Shown here: piece by piece, positions 1-6,114 of the stretch | How positions within the stretch are numbered: position 1 is the stretch's first letter | How the letters are laid out: each line of letters opens with the position of its first letter | Source: an uncultured Holosporaceae bacterium | GTDB taxonomy: Bacteria > Pseudomonadota > Alphaproteobacteria > CAISOG01 | NCBI GenBank assembly: GCA_903887035.1 | Contig: CAISOG010000113.1 | Coordinates: 1-6,592, forward strand | Direction of reading: 5' to 3' | DNA: 6,592 nt | Position numbers and translations under genes: made by a program | Notes under the pieces: model-generated | Database searches by the model: none | Told to the model about the DNA's origin: nothing | What the model saw: the letters and a program-made list of their open reading frames with translations, nothing else

Positions 1-173
1 GCTTTGTGAATACTTATCAAGTGGATTCGAATAAGGTCAAAAAATGGTCGATTGAATTGCCAACCTATGTGACCGCCGATGTGATTGAACGGCTGGGTGA
101 TAAGCCAGAGGTTACCAATCCGCCCGATAAGCCAGTTATTGTTGTTAAGTTTGATTCGAGCCAGAAGAAATAG
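1..173 (+). CDS. 3' end of an unrecognised gene (partial at left edge)
   Basis: The frame is open from base 3 to the TAG at 171-173, giving the last 56 residues of a protein whose start lies outside the window. The visible part is polar and strongly charged. It has a short beta-prone stretch (PVIVVKF) close to the end, then a lysine-containing tail (SSQKK). No membrane segment or catalytic motif is visible. The stop is only 5 bp before the ATG of the next gene, so the two are probably cotranscribed and translationally coupled. The frame has no internal stop and a codon composition like its neighbour, which supports real coding. I do not recognise the family from this fragment; a periplasmic or membrane-associated partner of the next protein is an inference from context only. 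Confidence 0.6.
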   Translation, partial: FVNTYQVDSNKVKKWSIELPTYVTADVIERLGDKPEVTNPPDKPVIVVKFDSSQKK

Positions 174-178
174 TTGCC

Positions 179-697
179 ATGAAATTTTTTGAACTACTTG
201 GGAAAACCGGTGCTGTGCTGGTTGTACTGCTAGTCTGGTTGGTAGCCTTGGGATTGATGGCTGGGGCGATTAACCAGGGGTATAAATTGCAGACTGCAGC
301 CGTCAAAAACAATTTGGTTCAATCGGCAAAGCTGGCTTCGGTAAATATTACGGAGACTCCGTTGGGCAGTGAGGAGTATCAGAAGGCCGCTGATCAGCTA
401 AAGGCTCGATACACCACTATGGTCATCACGGTTTCTGGTTCTGGCCTAAGTATTTCGGCGCCAGCGGAAGAAGATTACTACCTGTGGACCAGCACGCTGT
501 TGGATGCAACTGCGATATTTCCCGATTCACGATGGACGCTGAACAGCTTTTGTGTCGGTCAAGAATGCACGGGGGGCAAGCCGTTTAATGCGGAAATCTC
601 CGCGATTCGTAAGCGGCCAACCATTGTGGATGACAATTTGGACAGCTTAACCCCTGCTCCGGTTGCGGCAACAGCACCAGCGGCGCCCGCCCCATAG
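179..697 (+). CDS. Small single-pass membrane protein with a periplasmic domain, function unknown
   Basis: The 172-residue protein starts at an ATG 5 bp after the stop of the upstream gene. The Shine-Dalgarno is weak (AGAAG, 11 bases upstream), as expected for a coupled start. Residues about 11-31 form one strongly hydrophobic segment (GAVLVVLLVWLVALGLMAGA) after a short N-terminus with one net positive charge, so an N-in inner-membrane anchor with a periplasmic body is likely. Residues 80-145 alternate beta-helix-beta: a strand (VITVSGSGLSISAP), an amphipathic helix (YLWTSTLLDATAIF) and a closing strand (FNAEISAIRK). This resembles the ferredoxin-like periplasmic half of GspM/PilO-type assembly proteins, but the likeness is one of pattern, not of motif. 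C125 and C130 could form a disulfide. The tail (159-172) is Pro/Ala-rich. It may belong to a pilus- or secretion-type operon running in from the left; no specific name is justified. Confidence 0.75.
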   Translation: MKFFELLGKTGAVLVVLLVWLVALGLMAGAINQGYKLQTAAVKNNLVQSAKLASVNITETPLGSEEYQKAADQLKARYTTMVITVSGSGLSISAPAEEDYYLWTSTLLDATAIFPDSRWTLNSFCVGQECTGGKPFNAEISAIRKRPTIVDDNLDSLTPAPVAATAPAAPAP

Positions 698-796
698 GAT
701 ACATACTGACTTAATCGGTGCTTATTTTGTAGCGTTACATGATCGCACCGCTGCGCATCCGTGCAATCTGCGCGTGAAATCGGCAAAAGATGACTG
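698..796. other. Intergenic gap between converging genes
   Basis: This short gap separates the stop codons of the plus-strand membrane gene and the minus-strand virD4. The only structure I see is a weak nested hairpin: CGGTGC (716-721) can pair with GCACCG (745-750), enclosing TGTA/TACA (728-731 with 736-739). Neither strand has a T-run after it, so it cannot be called an intrinsic terminator. No open frame of interest is present. Confidence 0.5.
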
Positions 797-2923
797 TTAG
801 GCTGCGCCAAGGGCGGATGGGCGTTTGGTCGTGGTCATGGCTGAAGCAGGTTGACCGCTCGCGGTGGATGGTGACGAAGCACTGCCCGCCGCACTGCTGG
901 CGCTGGCCTCCAAAGTTTTGTTGGCTAAGGCTGCCTGCAACGTCGTCATGCGCTGTTGCCGTTGTGCCTCCTCAATCAGGCGTTTTTTGGTCATCCAGGC
1001 GGGCATGGGTGGCGCGGGGGGGTATTTGCCCCCATTGGCTGGGTTCACCAAATGTTTCAGCACGGGATCCTTAAAGTAAAACGGGGTATCGCATTGAATC
1101 GGGGTTTTCATATGTTGTTGAAAAAGCACATAATGGGTGCCCTTAGGCATCGTCATAAAATCGGTTGCCCCAAGCAAGTCTTCCCCTTTAAGCGATCGGC
1201 TGACGTTTTTTTGGAAGGGATTGATGTCTTTGCCCATCCCTTCATTGCGACTGGAGCTTACTTCTTCATTAGTAGTTGATCCGATCATTTTGCTAAAGCG
1301 TTCGGCGGTTTGTTCGTTGTTGAGGGGCAGGATGATTTTGGCGGCCGTCGTGGAAATAACCGTTTCTACCTCCTTATCGCTATAGGTGGTAGCAATCTGC
1401 TGCAAATCCTGGCCAATCATCAAATAGCTGACCTTTTGTCCCCGTCCAACCGCCGGTCCGTCAATCAAGGCCTTCAGCTTGGGCATCTGGGGAAACTCAT
1501 CCAACACGAACAGCACGGGGCAGGGGCCAACCTTGTCACCACCTCTTGTGCTGCTGCCCGGTTTGTGGGCAATCAACCACATCGATAAGGCTTCCACAAA
1601 CAGGCCCGTGATAACCCCCAACGCGCCCGCATCCTGTTGGTTCACGCATATATAGACGGTGACGGGCAATATCTCACCCGTTTCGGGGTCACGCATGCCG
1701 CGAATATCCTTAAAGGAAAAATCGCTTTTGACGGTGCGGGCACGAACAGCGGAGTTTTTAAAGATGATCATGCCGCTGTCCATGGTGGACAGAATCGATC
1801 CGCGCTCCTTATCCGGAGTGTTGGCTAGCTGGGTCAGTTCCATGACGGCGCGGTGGGAATAGTTGTATTTGCGCGCCTCATTAACCGCATTAACCAAAAA
1901 GCTGCGGACGGGATCGGCAAACAGGGCGGCGCTGGGGTTGGTGGCCTTCATTCTTTCCACCTCCTCCCCCGCGGACAGTTGCGCCTCCGTAATCCAGTCC
2001 AGCAACAGGGGGATGCTTGCCTCCTCCCCATGCCATTGTAGCGGCAACCCCTCATAGTGACCCATTTCACATTTGGCGGTGATAAAGTGAATTAGGCCAG
2101 CCAGGGCGGCGCGCCCTTTTTTCGACCAGTGCGGATCCGCCTGCCCCTCAGGGTCTGGCACCAAAATGGTCACCAGGGTGTCGATGTACAAATCCCGCTG
2201 TGGCCCTGGATCAGGCATAGCCAAGGGCGACAGGCAGTTCCAGCGCGGGTACAAAATGCCCTTATCAAAATCATCCTCCGCTGCCCATTCCAGCCGTATG
2301 CAGATGCTGTGCTTCTGGCGATAGCCGCTGGTAATATCGGCCAGTTCCGGTTTGACGTCGTTGACGATCATCGACACCGTGTTGCAGGTCAGGATGGTTG
2401 GCACCACCACCCCCACCGTTTTACCAGTGCCTGGCGGCGCGACACACAACACCGACAGGGTTTCGGGCAGCATCAACATGCGTTTTTTGAACCTGCCCAG
2501 CACGATGATCCAGCCGTCCCACAGCCCCATCCCCTTTATATCTTTTTCATCAGCAATTCGAGCATCCCCCATTTTGGTGTTGGTCCATCGATGGGGGCAC
2601 AGGCCGATACCCAGCAATAGGGTCAGGGCAAAGCCACCAATGGGAATGGCGTAGGCGGGGGGCAGCAGCAGGACGTTGGCACGTCGATAGTCGCGTATCC
2701 ATTCATTGGTGCGCTGTCGCCAAACTTGCCGACTCTGGCTGTCATGCACATAGGTTTTGAGATAGGTGTTATAGGCCCAGTCCATGGTTGGCTTGCTAAA
2801 GCCTGCCCGATCGATTTGGTAGGTCATATAGGGCATGGGCAACAGCATCACGGCAATAAGTATACCAAGTAGGCCACTGCCGATTACCCATCGCATCGCC
2901 TTTTGTTCTTCACGCAACGCCAT
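797..2923 (-). CDS. virD4: T4SS coupling protein VirD4/TraG-family ATPase
   Basis: VirD4 is the inner-membrane ATPase that receives substrates (relaxase-DNA complexes or effectors) and feeds them to the secretion channel. The 708-residue protein has two N-terminal membrane segments (about 12-30 and 85-107) with a short periplasmic part between them. The cytoplasmic ATPase opens with MGDARIAD (118-125), matching the GxARxA box of the family. Walker A is APPGTGKT (162-169, K168). VNDVKPEL (187-194) matches the family's D-x-K-G-E-L region, with Pro in place of Gly. Walker B is LFVLDEF (471-477, D475/E476), and GQDLQQI (504-510) is the usual glutamine motif after it. The last 40 or so residues are an Ala/Ser/Thr-rich, probably disordered tail. 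It is the last gene of the minus-strand series, 41 bp after virB11. The chosen ATG has no good Shine-Dalgarno; Met10 is an alternative start. The length is normal for the family and the gene appears intact. Confidence 0.95.
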   Translation of the reverse strand: MALREEQKAMRWVIGSGLLGILIAVMLLPMPYMTYQIDRAGFSKPTMDWAYNTYLKTYVHDSQSRQVWRQRTNEWIRDYRRANVLLLPPAYAIPIGGFALTLLLGIGLCPHRWTNTKMGDARIADEKDIKGMGLWDGWIIVLGRFKKRMLMLPETLSVLCVAPPGTGKTVGVVVPTILTCNTVSMIVNDVKPELADITSGYRQKHSICIRLEWAAEDDFDKGILYPRWNCLSPLAMPDPGPQRDLYIDTLVTILVPDPEGQADPHWSKKGRAALAGLIHFITAKCEMGHYEGLPLQWHGEEASIPLLLDWITEAQLSAGEEVERMKATNPSAALFADPVRSFLVNAVNEARKYNYSHRAVMELTQLANTPDKERGSILSTMDSGMIIFKNSAVRARTVKSDFSFKDIRGMRDPETGEILPVTVYICVNQQDAGALGVITGLFVEALSMWLIAHKPGSSTRGGDKVGPCPVLFVLDEFPQMPKLKALIDGPAVGRGQKVSYLMIGQDLQQIATTYSDKEVETVISTTAAKIILPLNNEQTAERFSKMIGSTTNEEVSSSRNEGMGKDINPFQKNVSRSLKGEDLLGATDFMTMPKGTHYVLFQQHMKTPIQCDTPFYFKDPVLKHLVNPANGGKYPPAPPMPAWMTKKRLIEEAQRQQRMTTLQAALANKTLEASASSAAGSASSPSTASGQPASAMTTTKRPSALGAA

Positions 2924-2958
2924 CGATTCCGATTCCGATCCTTTTTTTGGGGGGGGGG
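2924..2958 (-). repeat. C10-A7 homopolymer pair plus GAATCG hexamer repeats in the virD4 leader
   Basis: On the minus strand, the 41 bases between the virB11 stop and the virD4 ATG consist of CCTCCT, ten C (2958-2949), seven A (2948-2942), and then GGATCG followed by two full copies of GAATCG (2940-2924) directly abutting the ATG. Nearly the whole leader is simple repeat, including the place where a ribosome-binding site should be. The only purine-rich candidates are AGGA about 14 bases upstream and GGAA within the hexamers. Both the homopolymers and the hexamers are prone to slipped-strand length change, which would alter spacing but not the reading frame of either gene. Confidence 0.85.
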
Positions 2959-2964
2959 AGGAGG

Positions 2965-4095
2965 TTAGGTTGAAGGGGTGGTCATGGCCGACTCAGGCGG
3001 CAGCGTATCCATCGCGGGTATGGCTCCTGCCAAAGCATCCTCTTCCTCAATCTCTGCTTCAACAACAGTGGTTTTGGAGATTTTATCCATCAGCTGGGGG
3101 ATATCCACATTGGTGACCAGCCGTTCACCGGTGGAACGGTCAATCTGCACGATACGGCCAAAGGTGCGGGAAATAATTTCGATTGCCGCCTTGGCATCCA
3201 AATTGGGATCGGTTTGGGTCAAGTTCTGCCAAAAAGCCCGCAGCGCCATTTCGGGCGTTTCGGCGTGGATGGTGGCCATAAAGTTGGCATGCCCCGTGGT
3301 CATCAGGCGGTAAATGCTTTTGGCGTTGGTAATCGAAATCTCCCCACAAATAATCACATCGGGGGTAAGGCGTACTACGGAATCCAAAATATGCGCGTAG
3401 CCAACCTGGTTGGTGGATCCGGTGCGTGACACCACGAAATGAACGTGATTCTGGTGGGGAACCAACACCTCTCGCGCATCCTCCACCGTGATGACGCGGC
3501 GATCCAGCGGAATATAGTTGATAAGAGCGTTCAGAAAGGTGGTTTTACCCGTAGAGGTGGCTCCAGAAATCAACACCGCCTCCCCATGCTCAATGGTGGC
3601 AATCAAGTCGTCATAGGCAAATTCGCTGTAGCGATGATGGCCAACACCACTGACCGCACTGCCCGTCAAGGACTTGCCAGGCTCAAGCTTAAAGGACGAC
3701 AGCGACATCTTTTTGCCCTGGTGATAGCGCCTGATACAGATCGCAACCCCCTGGGTATGGCCAATATCGTAGCGCACATTGGTGCCCACCACCGCCTGGA
3801 AACGGTGACCACCGGGCAGGGTGCCGGCCAAAATCGGAATTTTTTCGCGATCAAAATCCTGCTCCGTGATGTTCGCAAACATTCTGCAGGCCGACATGAT
3901 CAGCTTAAAGGTTAATTCGGGCGCCTCCTTACGGACCCAGGTGCCACTGCCGCCGACCATTTTGACCCAGATTTCACCAGGCTGGTTAACGGCCACCTCC
4001 TCAACCCCGTCGGCGTCATAAAACTCACGGAATGGCTCTAAACAGCGATTGAGCAGCTCATTATCCAGGCCGCTGCTGGTTAATTCGATCGACAT
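2965..4095 (-). CDS. virB11: T4SS traffic ATPase VirB11
   Basis: VirB11 is a peripheral inner-membrane hexameric ATPase that powers T4SS assembly and substrate passage together with VirD4 and VirB4. This 376-residue protein has the N-terminal domain signature VEEVAVNQPGEIWV (31-44). The RecA-like part holds Walker A GATSTGKTT (178-186, K184), the Asp box VITVEDARE (201-209), Walker B VIICGEI (247-253, E252), and the His box TGHANFMATIHAET (267-280). Segments such as FLNALINYIPLDRR and HQNHVHF are typical of P-type VirB11 rather than of DotB or GspE. Two positions depart from consensus: Walker A reads S-T where G-S is usual, and the Arg normally following GE[IL] is Ser254. A C-terminal extension from about residue 336 is acidic and Pro/Thr-rich. 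The start is well supported by GAGGAG six bases before the ATG. It lies between virB10 and virD4 in the same direction. Confidence 0.95.
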   Translation of the reverse strand: MSIELTSSGLDNELLNRCLEPFREFYDADGVEEVAVNQPGEIWVKMVGGSGTWVRKEAPELTFKLIMSACRMFANITEQDFDREKIPILAGTLPGGHRFQAVVGTNVRYDIGHTQGVAICIRRYHQGKKMSLSSFKLEPGKSLTGSAVSGVGHHRYSEFAYDDLIATIEHGEAVLISGATSTGKTTFLNALINYIPLDRRVITVEDAREVLVPHQNHVHFVVSRTGSTNQVGYAHILDSVVRLTPDVIICGEISITNAKSIYRLMTTGHANFMATIHAETPEMALRAFWQNLTQTDPNLDAKAAIEIISRTFGRIVQIDRSTGERLVTNVDIPQLMDKISKTTVVEAEIEEEDALAGAIPAMDTLPPESAMTTPST

Positions 4096-4101
4096 GGTGG
4101 A

Positions 4102-4107
4102 CTCCTC
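4102..4107 (-). promoter_or_regulatory. Strong Shine-Dalgarno of virB11
   Basis: The minus strand reads GAGGAG followed by a six-base spacer (TCCACC) and the ATG at 4095. This is the only clear consensus ribosome-binding site among the minus-strand genes, and it fixes the virB11 start. Confidence 0.85.
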
Positions 4108-4143
4108 ATTTGTTAACTATACGGGTAAAATCATGACAAGACC

Positions 4144-4149
4144 ATTATA
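4144..4149 (-). promoter_or_regulatory. Possible -10 box for virB11-virD4
   Basis: A perfect TATAAT on the minus strand lies 48 bases before the virB11 ATG, at the downstream foot of the long inverted repeat. The region 17 bases further upstream lies inside the hairpin and shows no good -35 (GCTAAT). The DNA here is AT-rich throughout, so a chance match is possible. If real, virB11 and virD4 would have their own promoter with about 40 bases of leader. Confidence 0.3.
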
Positions 4150-4204
4150 GTTATTTCACTTTAGAAATTAGCCCGCACATATTTCTAAAGTGGAATAACT
4201 ATAA
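4145..4204. repeat. Long inverted repeat: 24-bp stem, 12-nt loop, between virB10 and virB11
   Basis: The arm 4145-4168 is the reverse complement of 4181-4204 at 23 of 24 positions. The one exception, T4156 opposite G4193, is a G-U pair in plus-strand RNA and an A-C mismatch in minus-strand RNA. The loop is TAGCCCGCACAT (4169-4180). The arms are AT-rich, unlike the flanking genes. No T-run follows on the minus strand, so this is not a standard terminator for virB10. It could be a miniature inverted-repeat element, an mRNA processing or stability structure between virB10 and virB11, a protein-binding palindrome, or a small plus-strand RNA. I cannot choose between these. Confidence 0.9.
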
Positions 4205-4264
4205 GTCTGATAGCCGCGGGCTGGCGTTAATTTAGCAAGGTTTAGCAAGGAAAGGAGGGGGGGG
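4205..4264. repeat. 10-bp tandem repeat and G8 tract downstream of virB10
   Basis: TTTAGCAAGG is present twice in direct succession (4231-4240 and 4241-4250). It is followed by AAAGGA and eight G (4257-4264), ending four bases before the virB10 stop codon. On the minus strand this is C8 directly after the virB10 stop, then the repeats. The stretch 4205-4230 contains GCGGGCT (4216-4222), which is complementary to the loop of the neighbouring hairpin. No gene is visible in 4096-4268. Confidence 0.8.
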
Positions 4265-4268
4265 CAAT

Positions 4269-6107
4269 TTAGGGCAACAGAGAAATCGGCTGATCAGGTG
4301 TCGCTTGCTGGGTCGCGCCCTGGCTGTTGATTATTGCTGGTAAGGGCTGGCTATTATCCGTGACTGCAGGTTGTGTGCCGCCAGGAATGACCAAGGTTCC
4401 CAAAGTTCCTGGCGCAGGGGAAGTCGCCATCGGTGTGCCAGATCCCAAAGTTAGCGGCGCGACAAGGCCTAAATCGCTTGATCCAGGCAAATCGTTCAGG
4501 GCGCCGCCCGCCGTACCATCGATTGCATTGCCCATCATGCCAGTGTCGTCACCAATCTGAGGTTGCCGCACTTGCAGAGGCAGGGATTTGTTGGCGGGGT
4601 TGTTGTTGCCCAGCAGCAGGCGACGTCGCGCCTCCGCCACATCAAAGGGCACTTCGGTGCCATCAGCCGTCAACAATTGCGGCGTTTTCATCACCAAATC
4701 CTGGGTTGGGATGATCAACAGCCTTGTGCCGCCAGGCACCGTGACGATTGGGCGCAAATCAACATTGTTCTGAATGATCTGGTTTACTAAAGAAGACAGA
4801 TCGCTGGAAAACTGCTGAAAGGCCAAGTCGCCAGGGGTTAAGGTTTGGGTGGTGGTGGTGCCGGTGGTGGCCGATGAGGTTACCGTGCTGGTGGGCGCGG
4901 CGGCGTACACAAAGGCGGCGTTGATGGCGCTGAGCAACAGGGGAACCCCGTATTTGTCCCATAAACGGTTGTCGATATAGCCCGGAATACCGCTTTGGCC
5001 ACTGACGTCAGCTGAGGCAAATCCAATACGCAGGTTGGATCCATCGGGGCGGATCATCCGCGTCCAGTTCACCTGCAAACGCCCCTCACCCTGGCTGCTG
5101 GGGCCCGCATATTCGCCCACCACGCGCGTGCCCGCAGGAATCAGGATGAAGCGGTTATCGCTGCTGTACACATGGTTTTCGATGACGGAAATGGCCCGTC
5201 CCGTTGGGATCGAAGTGCTGATGCTGTTTTCCAACACGGCGGGAATGTAGCGATCGGCGGTAATCATCCGTGAACGATCAACGGGTAGGGATGAAATGCT
5301 GGCGGGAAAGCCAAGCGCCTCATAGTTCGGGTCAAGAGAACGGATGCCGCCAACGCCAGCCACCGATGGTTCGGCGGGCATGGTCAGCAGTTTTGATTCA
5401 CTGCGCGCCTGCGCTACCCGTTGGGCGTTGATGGCCAGCGGGTCAGGCCCCATGTTGATGGGCTGGACTGGGGCAACCGCAACTGGCGGTAAGCTGGGCA
5501 GGGCGTTCAGGGTAATGAACAGCGGGCTTTCATCGCCCGTGTGAGTAATCAGCAAATCGGCCGAATAGGGTTGTGCCACCGTTGGGGTAAAGGTAATGGC
5601 GACATCACAGGATTGCGTTTTGGTGACGTTAAATCCTGCGCGACAAGATCCGCCCAAGGTAAAGACATTAGCGGTGCCAGCCAATTTAATGGTGCTGATA
5701 GAAATATCCTGGTCGCCGGTGTTGGTGATCATCACGCTGGCGGTTTGCGGGGCAACCGTTGCCCCAACTTCGGCGAAACCAAATTCAACCCCGCCAGGGT
5801 TGGCGGTCAGACGTGATGGCTCGGCCGGCGGTGGTTTGACCTGTTGCAGGTTGCGCAGCAGATCGTCGACCGAGCTTTCGGATGGCGGCGGTGGCGGGGG
5901 TGGCGCCTCCTCCTTCCCGCAGGCGGCCAGCAGCAGCAGAGCGGAGAGGGAGGTTGCACGGAAAAAACCAAAGCTTCCCACGCCATTACGGTTCACACCA
6001 TTACGCTTCAAAGCGGAGCTTAAGGGCTGACCAACAACACCAGTCCGCTCAGACGGGGGCGTCTTAGGGTTTTTATTCCATAGCTTCATGGGAAAATGGC
6101 TGTTCAT
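4269..6107 (-). CDS. virB10: VirB10/TrbI-family T4SS core protein with an extra ASH-like domain
   Basis: VirB10 spans the periplasm and forms part of the outer-membrane pore of the T4SS. The conserved VirB10 domain covers about residues 285-475 of 612. It includes IPAVLENSISTSIPTG, the ILIPAGTRVVGEY strand, VNWTRMIRPDGS and the closing DLRPIVTVPGGTRLLIIPTQDLVM. The antenna is formed by two helices (about 387-402 and 427-446) with a Thr/Ser-rich loop between them. Unusual parts: residues about 104-200 are an immunoglobulin-like ASH/choice-of-anchor-D-type domain (VGATV, VMITNTGDQDISI, C155, C167, VAITFTPT). Residues 51-63 form a short hydrophobic run ending in a lipobox (LAAC, C63), followed by seven prolines (69-75). 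A Gly/Pro/Thr-rich tail follows residue 475. The ATG at 6107 has no Shine-Dalgarno; Met7 and GTG codon 43 are alternatives. Pairing with virB11 and virD4 supports the assignment. Confidence 0.92.
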   Translation of the reverse strand: MNSHFPMKLWNKNPKTPPSERTGVVGQPLSSALKRNGVNRNGVGSFGFFRATSLSALLLLAACGKEEAPPPPPPPSESSVDDLLRNLQQVKPPPAEPSRLTANPGGVEFGFAEVGATVAPQTASVMITNTGDQDISISTIKLAGTANVFTLGGSCRAGFNVTKTQSCDVAITFTPTVAQPYSADLLITHTGDESPLFITLNALPSLPPVAVAPVQPINMGPDPLAINAQRVAQARSESKLLTMPAEPSVAGVGGIRSLDPNYEALGFPASISSLPVDRSRMITADRYIPAVLENSISTSIPTGRAISVIENHVYSSDNRFILIPAGTRVVGEYAGPSSQGEGRLQVNWTRMIRPDGSNLRIGFASADVSGQSGIPGYIDNRLWDKYGVPLLLSAINAAFVYAAAPTSTVTSSATTGTTTTQTLTPGDLAFQQFSSDLSSLVNQIIQNNVDLRPIVTVPGGTRLLIIPTQDLVMKTPQLLTADGTEVPFDVAEARRRLLLGNNNPANKSLPLQVRQPQIGDDTGMMGNAIDGTAGGALNDLPGSSDLGLVAPLTLGSGTPMATSPAPGTLGTLVIPGGTQPAVTDNSQPLPAIINSQGATQQATPDQPISLLP

Positions 6108-6114
6108 AGAAGTG

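Noticed and set aside
716..750. Bidirectional terminator between the convergent genes
   Set aside because: The 6-bp stem has a 23-nt loop and no T-run on either side.
559..810. Minus-strand frame of 83 codons between virD4 and the membrane gene
   Set aside because: It overlaps the plus-strand membrane gene for most of its length and has no ribosome-binding site or conserved feature.
2129..2620. Plus-strand open frame of 163 codons
   Set aside because: It is antisense to the Walker A region of virD4; His/Gln-rich translation typical of a shadow frame.
2924..2967. Programmed frameshift fusing VirB11 to VirD4 through the C10-A7 tract
   Set aside because: The virB11 TAA lies upstream of the tract, so slippage in the tract cannot bypass it.
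3439..3915. Plus-strand open frame of 158 codons
   Set aside because: It lies entirely antisense to virB11, whose motifs and Shine-Dalgarno are clear; no ribosome-binding site or recognisable domain.
2965..4095. Assignment of the ATPase as DotB (type IVB)
   Set aside because: Similar length, but the motifs around Walker A and HQNHVHF, and the neighbouring virB10 and virD4, fit P-type VirB11.
4145..4204. oriT or integron attC site
   Set aside because: No relaxase gene is nearby, and the attC core motifs (GTTRRRY/RYYYAAC) are absent; a long palindrome alone is not enough.
5596..6030. Plus-strand open frame of 144 codons
   Set aside because: Antisense to the ASH domain and Pro-rich region of virB10; the runs of Gly and Ala mirror the Pro codons.
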